Made by a program: the position numbers and the translations under genes. A DNA stretch of 5,957 nt from Candidatus Zixiibacteriota bacterium (GTDB lineage Bacteria; Zixibacteria; MSB-5A5; GN15; FEB-12): the NCBI GenBank assembly GCA_003641345.1, contig QNAD01000141.1, positions 1 to 5,957 of the forward strand, in the 5' to 3' direction. Positions 1-4,777 of the stretch are shown one piece after another; position 1 is the first letter of the stretch, and each line of letters opens with the position of its first letter. The notes below the pieces were generated by a model. That model saw nothing but the letters and a program-made list of their open reading frames with translations, was not told the DNA's origin and made no database searches.

Positions 1-63
1 ATTGAATATGTCGAAGGAAGATTAAGAAAATTAAAAGGATTACCCGAAGAAAAAAATAATTAA
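1..63 (+). CDS. C-terminal tail of an upstream gene, possibly glycine dehydrogenase subunit 1 (partial)
   Basis: Frame 1 is open from the window edge to TAA at 61-63 and encodes the last 20 residues of a protein. The tail is charged and helical-looking (it contains EGRLRKLKG) and ends in a polar EEKNN. It lies only 17 bases before gcvPB on the same strand. In genomes with a split P-protein the gene just before gcvPB is usually gcvPA, so gcvPA is the best contextual guess. The visible residues hold no diagnostic motif, and another glycine-cleavage gene (gcvT or gcvH) is not excluded. The existence of a coding tail is fairly secure; its identity is inference from position only. Confidence 0.55.
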   Translation: MEYVEGRLRKLKGLPEEKNN

Positions 64-80
64 AGATTAAGAAACCTGTA

Positions 81-1532
81 ATGAATAACAAAAAATTGAT
101 TTATGAAAAATCTGTTTCGGGAAGAAAAGGATATACTCTTCCTGAAACGAAAAAAAGTGAGGATGAATTACTAAAATTTATCCCTGATAAACTTACAAGA
201 CAAAATGATGCGGCTCTTCCGGAAGTTACCGAAGGAGAGACAATGCGTCATTTTGTGGAACTCTCTGTTAAGAATCATCATATTGATAAAGGTTTTTACC
301 CGCTTGGTTCCTGCACTATGAAATATAATCCAAAATTGAATGAAGTTGTTGCTTCATTACCGGAATTTTTGGGACATCACCCATTGTCTCCATCCAATAC
401 TGCACAAGGAATATTGAAACTAATGTATTCTTTGTCTCAGTATTTAGGTGAAGTTTCAGGATTACCTCAAGTTTCTCTGCAACCGGTAGCCGGTGCACAA
501 GGTGAATTTGCCGGGTTATTGATAATGCGTGCTTATCATAAATTCAAAGGACAGGAAAGAACTAAAATAATTATTCCTGACTCTGCCCATGGAACTAACC
601 CAGCATCAGTATCATCTATTGGGTTCAAAACAATTCAGATTAAATCAAATGAGAAAGGAATCATCTCGCCAGAAGTTGTTGCCGAAGTGATGGATGATGA
701 TGTTGCCGGAGTAATGCTAACTAATCCAAATACGCTTGGTATTTTCGAATCTAATATAAAAGAAATTGCCGAAATAGTTCACTCTCGTGGCGGTTTGATG
801 TATATGGACGGTGCCAATTTGAACGCTAATATGGGAATATTCCGTCCGGGCGATGTTGGATTTGATATGATGCATTTTAATTTGCACAAAACTTTCTCAA
901 CTCCTCATGGCGGAGGAGGTCCCGGTGCAGGTGCTATTGGCGTTACTAATGAATTAGAGAAATTTTTACCTTCACCGGTTGTGATAAAAACTGATGATGA
1001 AAAATTTATGCTTGATTATGATAGACCGGATTCAATCGGCAGATTGCATACCTTTAATGGTAATTTTGCGAATATTGTCAGAGCCTATGCCTATATATCA
1101 AACCTTGGTGGCAAAGGATTAAAAAGAGTTAGTGAAAATGCTGTTTTAAACGCTAATTATCTAAAGGAACTGCTCAAAGATGATTTTGATTTGCCCTTTG
1201 ATGATAATTGTATGCATGAATTTGTGCTGAGCGGAAACCGTCAAAAAAAATTAGGTATTAAAACATTAGATATGGCAAAACGCATGCTTGATTTTGGCGT
1301 TCACCCACCAACAGTTTATTTCCCTTTAATTGTTCCCGAAGCGATGATGATTGAACCGACAGAAACAGAATCAAAAGAAATTTTGGATGAATTCGCTAAT
1401 ATTATGAAAAAGATAGCAAACGAAGTTCAATCAAATCAGGAAATTTTAAAATCAGCACCTCATAATACTCCAGTCAGACGTCTTGATGAAGCTAATGCGG
1501 TTAGAAATCTTGATGTATGCTATAAAGACTGA
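81..1532 (+). CDS. gcvPB: Glycine dehydrogenase (decarboxylating) subunit 2, P-protein of the glycine cleavage system
   Basis: This is the PLP-binding subunit of the two-subunit P-protein. It decarboxylates glycine and passes the aminomethyl group to lipoyl-GcvH in the cytoplasm. The 483 residues are normal for GcvPB. The family motif GSCTMK lies at 76-81 and SAHGTNPAS at about 168-176. The glycine-rich PLP segment HKTFSTPHGGGGPG follows, with the Schiff-base lysine at K270. The C-terminus carries the usual APHNTPVRRLDE stretch. The ATG at 81 gives the expected N-terminus but has no convincing SD; the upstream bases are only weakly purine-rich. The upstream gene ends 17 bases earlier, so the two are probably co-transcribed. 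A strong terminator closes the unit 20 bases after the TGA. No truncation, frameshift or missing active-site residue is seen. Confidence 0.97.
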   Translation: MNNKKLIYEKSVSGRKGYTLPETKKSEDELLKFIPDKLTRQNDAALPEVTEGETMRHFVELSVKNHHIDKGFYPLGSCTMKYNPKLNEVVASLPEFLGHHPLSPSNTAQGILKLMYSLSQYLGEVSGLPQVSLQPVAGAQGEFAGLLIMRAYHKFKGQERTKIIIPDSAHGTNPASVSSIGFKTIQIKSNEKGIISPEVVAEVMDDDVAGVMLTNPNTLGIFESNIKEIAEIVHSRGGLMYMDGANLNANMGIFRPGDVGFDMMHFNLHKTFSTPHGGGGPGAGAIGVTNELEKFLPSPVVIKTDDEKFMLDYDRPDSIGRLHTFNGNFANIVRAYAYISNLGGKGLKRVSENAVLNANYLKELLKDDFDLPFDDNCMHEFVLSGNRQKKLGIKTLDMAKRMLDFGVHPPTVYFPLIVPEAMMIEPTETESKEILDEFANIMKKIANEVQSNQEILKSAPHNTPVRRLDEANAVRNLDVCYKD

Positions 1533-1552
1533 TAATATACTTGTTATTTTAT

Positions 1553-1586
1553 ACCGATGCCATTAATTATGGCATCGGTTTTTTTT
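1553..1586 (+). terminator. Rho-independent terminator of the gcv unit
   Basis: ACCGATGCCA (1553-1562) is perfectly complementary to TGGCATCGGT (1570-1579). This gives a 10-bp stem with a 7-base loop (TTAATTA), followed at once by seven further T residues (1580-1586). It is a textbook intrinsic terminator 20 bases after the gcvPB stop. The ATG of the next gene begins on the base after the T-run, so the element also forms the immediate upstream sequence of the ABC gene. Any read-through from gcvPB into that gene would have to pass it. Confidence 0.93.
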
Positions 1587-3056
1587 ATGATAAAATTTAA
1601 AAATGTAACATATAAGTACCCTGATGCTCCTGCTAATATTCTTAATAATATAAATCTGACTATTACTCAAGGTGAGTCTTTGGCTATTATGGGTGGTAAT
1701 GGATCAGGGAAATCTACATTTGTAAAATTAATTGCCAAATTGATTAACCCTATCGAAGGCTCTATTGAAATCAATACCGCGGATTCCACAATTATCCCTG
1801 TCGGTTTTCTGTTTCAAAATCCGGACAATCAATTTGTTGCTGTAACCGTTGAAAAAGAGATTGCATTTACTCTGGAAAATATTGGCACACCGGTTGAAAA
1901 AATAGCATCTCGAATTGATGAAATTCTTGAAGAATTTTCAATAAAGCATTTAAAAAACAGACTGCTTTCAGAATTATCCGGAGGTGAAAAACAAAAAGTT
2001 GCTATTGCATCGGTTATGATTCACACGCCACCTATTTTAATATTAGACGAACCGGATTCTTATCTTGATCTCTACGGACAAAAAAACTTAGACGATATAC
2101 TGTGTAAATTAAGAGAAAAACATACTGCAATGATTCTTCTAAGAGTAACTCAGTATCCTCATGAAGCAAAAAAATATCCAAGATTGTTAGTTATTGATGA
2201 CGGGCAAATTATAGCAGATGACAAACCGGAAAATATATTCAACGATAATCAGATTGTCAAAAATTCTAATTTATCTTATGAAAACAAAAATCAAGTTAGC
2301 TTCTCAAAAATAAATCTAATTTCTAAAAATGATAATTCTATAAAACAGATTAATTTAAATAATGTTTCTTTCGGTTATGAAAACAGAATGCTCTTTAAAA
2401 ATATAAATTTATCCTTAAAACAAGGTGAGATAACTATTGTAACGGGCATTTCCGGCTCAGGGAAAACAAGTCTCAGTAATTTAATTTGCGGACTCACCAA
2501 ACCCAATAATGGAAAAATTGAATATCTTGACAGTAAAAATCAACTTGTAAACATTGAAAATATAAGAGATAAAGTAACTGGAGTTTTTCAACAACCCGAA
2601 AAACAATTTTTTCTTCCAACATGTTTGGAAGAAATAAAATTCGGTCCCAATAACCTTGGACAAAAAATAGATTCTGAATATATTAAATCTGTTTTTGATT
2701 TTGTTGGTTTAACAAATGACAACTTTTTAGATAGAGACCCAATTTCGTTATCGGTTGGTGAAAAACGACGATTGGCAATTGCTTTATCGCTTGTAATGCA
2801 ACCAAATTTCATTGTTTTTGATGAACCAACCTGTGCCTTGGACCCTGCAGGTGTTTGCTGGTTTATCAATCTTGCCTTGGAATTAAAAAAACATGATAAA
2901 AGTTTAATAATTATTACTCACAGTGGTTTATTGGTAAAAAGCCTAACTGATCAGCTTTTATTATTTGAGAATGAAAATATCAAAAATATTGAAATAACTG
3001 ACAACTTTTTTGAAAACCATGAATTAGGCGAGAAACTTATCAATGATTTTGACTAA
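1587..3056 (+). CDS. Fused double ATPase of a cobalt/ECF-type ABC transporter
   Basis: This 489-residue cytoplasmic protein carries two ABC ATPase domains in one chain, like fused EcfA1-EcfA2 (CbiO-type) proteins that power uptake of vitamins or metal ions. Domain 1 (about 1-220) has Walker A GGNGSGKS at 36-43, Q-loop Q77 in FQNPDNQF, signature LSGGE at 130-134 and Walker B ending D154-E155. Gln189 stands where the switch histidine belongs. An Asn/Lys/Ser-rich linker (about 225-255) leads to domain 2 (about 256-470). Domain 2 has Walker A GISGSGKT at 287-294, Q335 in FQQPEKQF, signature LSVGE at 388-392, D412-E413 and switch H445. The paired 'FQxPxxQ...EIxFG' pattern is typical of the ECF/CbiO group. 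The ATG at 1587 is chosen because MIKFKNVTYKYP matches the family N-terminus. The in-frame ATGs at 1557 and 1569 lie inside the terminator hairpin and would add a non-homologous tail. No SD is visible. No membrane (EcfT) or substrate-binding (S) gene is adjacent, so the substrate is unknown. Confidence 0.9.
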   Translation: MIKFKNVTYKYPDAPANILNNINLTITQGESLAIMGGNGSGKSTFVKLIAKLINPIEGSIEINTADSTIIPVGFLFQNPDNQFVAVTVEKEIAFTLENIGTPVEKIASRIDEILEEFSIKHLKNRLLSELSGGEKQKVAIASVMIHTPPILILDEPDSYLDLYGQKNLDDILCKLREKHTAMILLRVTQYPHEAKKYPRLLVIDDGQIIADDKPENIFNDNQIVKNSNLSYENKNQVSFSKINLISKNDNSIKQINLNNVSFGYENRMLFKNINLSLKQGEITIVTGISGSGKTSLSNLICGLTKPNNGKIEYLDSKNQLVNIENIRDKVTGVFQQPEKQFFLPTCLEEIKFGPNNLGQKIDSEYIKSVFDFVGLTNDNFLDRDPISLSVGEKRRLAIALSLVMQPNFIVFDEPTCALDPAGVCWFINLALELKKHDKSLIIITHSGLLVKSLTDQLLLFENENIKNIEITDNFFENHELGEKLINDFD

Positions 3057-3091
3057 ATAATCATTAATCTTCTATTTTTTCAAATGTCCGC

Positions 3092-3119
3092 TTGACTGCG
3101 AAAATTAATATATTATTAT
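3092..3119 (+). promoter_or_regulatory. Predicted sigma70-type promoter of the pyr operon
   Basis: TTGACT (3092-3097, five of six matches to TTGACA) and TATTAT (3114-3119, five of six to TATAAT) are separated by 16 bases of AT-rich DNA. They lie in the only sizeable gap between the ABC gene and the pyr genes. Transcription would be expected to start around 3125-3128, only a few bases before the PyrR-binding hairpin. AT-rich DNA yields chance -10 matches, but the good -35 and the position support it. Confidence 0.65.
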
Positions 3120-3132
3120 CAGTTAAACTTAA

Positions 3133-3165
3133 CCTTTTAAGGTGGTTCGGTGAGATCACTAAAGG
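3133..3165 (+). promoter_or_regulatory. PyrR-binding RNA hairpin in the pyr leader
   Basis: In the RNA, a lower stem CCUUU (3133-3137) pairs with AAAGG (3161-3165). The 5' side then has a purine-rich bulge (UAA, plus G3141, which could wobble with U3160). The upper stem GUGGUU (3142-3147) pairs with GAUCAC (3154-3159), closing on the hexaloop CGGUGA (3148-3153). The known PyrR target is a stem with a 5' purine-rich bulge and terminal loop CNGNGA in the context ARUCCNGNGAGGYU. Here all four stem pairs of that consensus are kept by compensating or wobble changes, and the loop matches exactly. It sits about 100 bases before pyrR itself. UMP/UTP-loaded PyrR would bind and reduce expression. The 3' lower strand contains the SD of a leader ORF and is followed by AA and six T (3168-3173), so it could act on translation, on termination, or both. 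Confidence 0.85.
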
Positions 3166-3175
3166 AATTTTTTAT

Positions 3176-3271
3176 ATGAAAATTCACAGTAAAATAAATA
3201 TTCCCTCAATAAATTATCTGTCTGGTGCAGATTTATATACTATTGACTCAATGGAGGTTACTTTTGCCTGA
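3176..3271 (+). CDS. Putative 31-codon leader ORF overlapping pyrR
   Basis: ATG at 3176 opens a 31-residue frame ending at TGA 3269-3271, inside the first codons of pyrR (8-base overlap, different frame). Its SD is AAAGGA (3161-3166), nine bases before the ATG. Those bases are also the 3' lower strand of the PyrR-binding hairpin. The peptide (starts MKIHSKIN, ends MEVTFA) has no signal peptide, membrane segment or family I recognise. It is more likely important for being translated than for its product. The arrangement suggests translational coupling: PyrR bound to the hairpin would block leader initiation, and pyrR initiation would fall with it. The reading frame and SD are visible; translation and the regulatory role are inference. 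An ORF this short can occur by chance. Confidence 0.55.
   Translation: MKIHSKINIPSINYLSGADLYTIDSMEVTFA
3204..3257 (+). promoter_or_regulatory. Possible stem sequestering the pyrR ribosome-binding site
   Basis: CCUCAAU (3204-3210) can pair with AUGGAGG (3251-3257), with one A·G mismatch. This would bury GGAGG, the SD of pyrR, in a helix. The enclosed 40 bases contain a smaller hairpin, AUCUG (3216-3220) with CAGAU (3228-3232) and a 7-base loop. The whole structure lies within the leader ORF, so a ribosome translating that ORF would melt it. The pairing is short and was found by eye; its stability is unmeasured. Confidence 0.4.
3253..3257 (+). promoter_or_regulatory. Shine-Dalgarno sequence that fixes the pyrR start
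   Basis: GGAGG at 3253-3257 lies six bases before TTG 3264, ideal spacing. It has no such relation to the upstream in-frame ATG at 3225, which lacks its own SD. This supports TTG as the true pyrR start codon. Confidence 0.8.
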
Positions 3272-3836
3272 AAACAGTAAATTAATTTTAGATGAAAAGA
3301 AAATGAAACGGGCTTTAACACGCCTGACTCATGAAATTTTAGAACATAACACTGACCCAAATTCTTTGGCAATAATTGGTATTGTCACTCGAGGATCTTT
3401 TCTTGCCCGTCGAGTAGCAAAAATGATTAAGGAATTTGAAGGGATCGATGTACCTGTGGGAATGATGGATATTAGTCTATATCGCGATGATGTTCACTCT
3501 AAATTGGACCAACCGATTGTTCAAGCGACAGAAATTTTATTCGAATTTGGCAAAAAGAATCTGATTTTAGTTGATGATGTTTTGTTTACTGGAAGAACCA
3601 TCAGAGCCGCATTAACTCAAATTGTAGATTTTGGCAGACCGAGCACAGTTCAGCTTGCCGTTTTAGTTGATCGCGGACATCGTGAGTTACCTATTAAAGC
3701 TGACTATGTAGGTGTAAATATACCCACCTCCAAAGAAGATCAGGTAATTGTTGAAGTTGCTGAAGTTGACAAACAGGATAGAGTATATATTGAAAAAGAG
3801 AAAAAGAGTAATTCAAATAAATTGGAAGGAAATTAA
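3264..3836 (+). CDS. pyrR: PyrR: pyr mRNA-binding regulator / uracil phosphoribosyltransferase
   Basis: PyrR is a cytoplasmic type I phosphoribosyltransferase-fold protein. It binds pyr leader RNA when loaded with UMP or UTP and represses the operon; many members also make UMP from uracil and PRPP. From TTG 3264 it has 190 residues, close to the usual ~180. The N-terminus LILDEKKMKRALTRLTHEI (about 7-25) is the PyrR signature. T19, R20 and H23 occupy positions of the segment that in Bacillus PyrR is implicated in RNA binding. GIVTRG lies at 39-44. The PRPP loop LILVDDVLFTGRT is at 100-112, with the acidic pair D104-D105. The C-terminal tail is charged (EKEKKSNSNK). An ATG at 3225 in the same frame would add 13 residues unlike the family. 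pyrB starts two bases after its stop. The PyrR-binding hairpin at 3133-3165 implies autoregulation. Confidence 0.95.
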   Translation: MPENSKLILDEKKMKRALTRLTHEILEHNTDPNSLAIIGIVTRGSFLARRVAKMIKEFEGIDVPVGMMDISLYRDDVHSKLDQPIVQATEILFEFGKKNLILVDDVLFTGRTIRAALTQIVDFGRPSTVQLAVLVDRGHRELPIKADYVGVNIPTSKEDQVIVEVAEVDKQDRVYIEKEKKSNSNKLEGN

Positions 3837-3838
3837 AA

Positions 3839-4777
3839 GTGAGCCGACTAAGTTCACGTCATTTGTTGGGACTTGAAGGTGTTCCGAGGGAAGATATCGA
3901 GTTGATTTTAAATACAACCGATACTTTCCGGGAAGTTATCGACCGGACAATCAAAAGAGTTCCCACCTTGCGAGGAATGACCGTTGTAAATCTATTTTAT
4001 GAACCGTCAACTCGTACCAGAATTTCATTCGAACTGGCTGAAAAAAGATTATCCGCCGATATCGTAAATTTTTCAACATCAACATCATCGGTAAAAAAAG
4101 GGGAATCTCTTCGTGATACGGTTCAAAATATCGAAGCTATGAAAATCGATATGGTTGTTGTCAGACATAGTTCTTCGGGGGTCCCATATTTTTTAACACA
4201 GTGTATGGATGCAAACATTATCAACGCCGGAGATGGCACCCATGAACATCCGACTCAGGCTCTTCTGGATATGTACACTATAAAAAAGAAATATGGCAAA
4301 TTGGATGGATTGAGAGTTGTCTTGATCGGTGATGTTAAACATTCACGTGTTATTCGTTCAAATATCTGGGGGCTTAAGACAATGGGAGCATCAGTTGCTC
4401 TTTGCGGACCGGCAACCTTGATGCCGTATGAAGTTGAACAATTAGGGTGTGATGTCTATACCAATATTGATGAAGCTTTAGATGGTGCTGATGTTGTTAA
4501 TGTCATGCGAATCCAATTAGAACGGCAGGAATCCGGTTTATTCCCTTCGCAAAGAGAATTCACCAAACTTTTCGGAGTTACCAAAGAACGCCTTAGCAGA
4601 TTGAATAAGAATTTTACAATTATGCATCCAGGTCCTATAAATCGCGGTGTTGAAATAACAAGTGAAGTTGCAGACAGTAAACACTCGGTCATTCTGGATC
4701 AGGTCACCAATGGTCAAGCGGTAAGAATGGCTGTTCTTTACTTACTATCGGGACGTAAAGAAGAGGAGAGCGAATAA
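3839..4777 (+). CDS. pyrB: Aspartate carbamoyltransferase catalytic subunit
   Basis: The enzyme joins carbamoyl phosphate and L-aspartate to give N-carbamoyl-L-aspartate, the committed step of UMP synthesis. The 312 residues are full length. The carbamoyl-phosphate site FYEPSTRTR is at 53-61. S83 and K87 in SSVKKGES correspond to the E. coli Ser80/Lys84 loop donated by the neighbouring subunit. R109, H137 and Q140 (in HEHPTQALLD) match E. coli Arg105, His134 and Gln137. The C-terminal HPGPINRGVEI starts at H263. That form is typical of ATCases outside the E. coli PyrBI type. The start is GTG 3839, supported by GGAAGGA at 3824-3830, eight bases upstream and within the end of pyrR. No regulatory pyrI gene lies between it and pyrC. 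The stop codon shares one base with the pyrC start (TAATG), so the two are probably translationally coupled. Confidence 0.97.
   Translation: MSRLSSRHLLGLEGVPREDIELILNTTDTFREVIDRTIKRVPTLRGMTVVNLFYEPSTRTRISFELAEKRLSADIVNFSTSTSSVKKGESLRDTVQNIEAMKIDMVVVRHSSSGVPYFLTQCMDANIINAGDGTHEHPTQALLDMYTIKKKYGKLDGLRVVLIGDVKHSRVIRSNIWGLKTMGASVALCGPATLMPYEVEQLGCDVYTNIDEALDGADVVNVMRIQLERQESGLFPSQREFTKLFGVTKERLSRLNKNFTIMHPGPINRGVEITSEVADSKHSVILDQVTNGQAVRMAVLYLLSGRKEEESE

Noticed and set aside
316..498. Antisense open frame opposite gcvPB
   Set aside because: It overlaps conserved GcvPB coding sequence and has no features of its own.
1557..1586. ATG at 1557 (and 1569) as the start of the ABC gene
   Set aside because: Both lie inside the terminator hairpin, lack an SD and add residues not found in the family. 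ATG 1587 yields the expected N-terminus.
2588..2869. Antisense open frames within the ABC gene (2481-2663 and 2588-2869)
   Set aside because: They lie opposite a gene with intact ABC motifs, show no recognisable domain or initiation signal, and read as shadows.
3042..3080. Terminator after the ABC gene: AATGATT (3042-3048) pairs with AATCATT (3059-3065), with six T at 3075-3080
   Set aside because: The stem has one G-C pair and a 10-base loop, and the T-run starts nine bases after the stem. Too weak to call an intrinsic terminator.
3243..3248. A second TTGACT just before pyrR as a possible -35 element
   Set aside because: No acceptable -10 lies 15-19 bases downstream; that region is pyrR coding sequence.
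3225..3263. ATG at 3225 as the start of pyrR
   Set aside because: It has no SD and adds 13 residues unlike PyrR proteins. TTG 3264 has GGAGG six bases upstream and gives the normal N-terminus.
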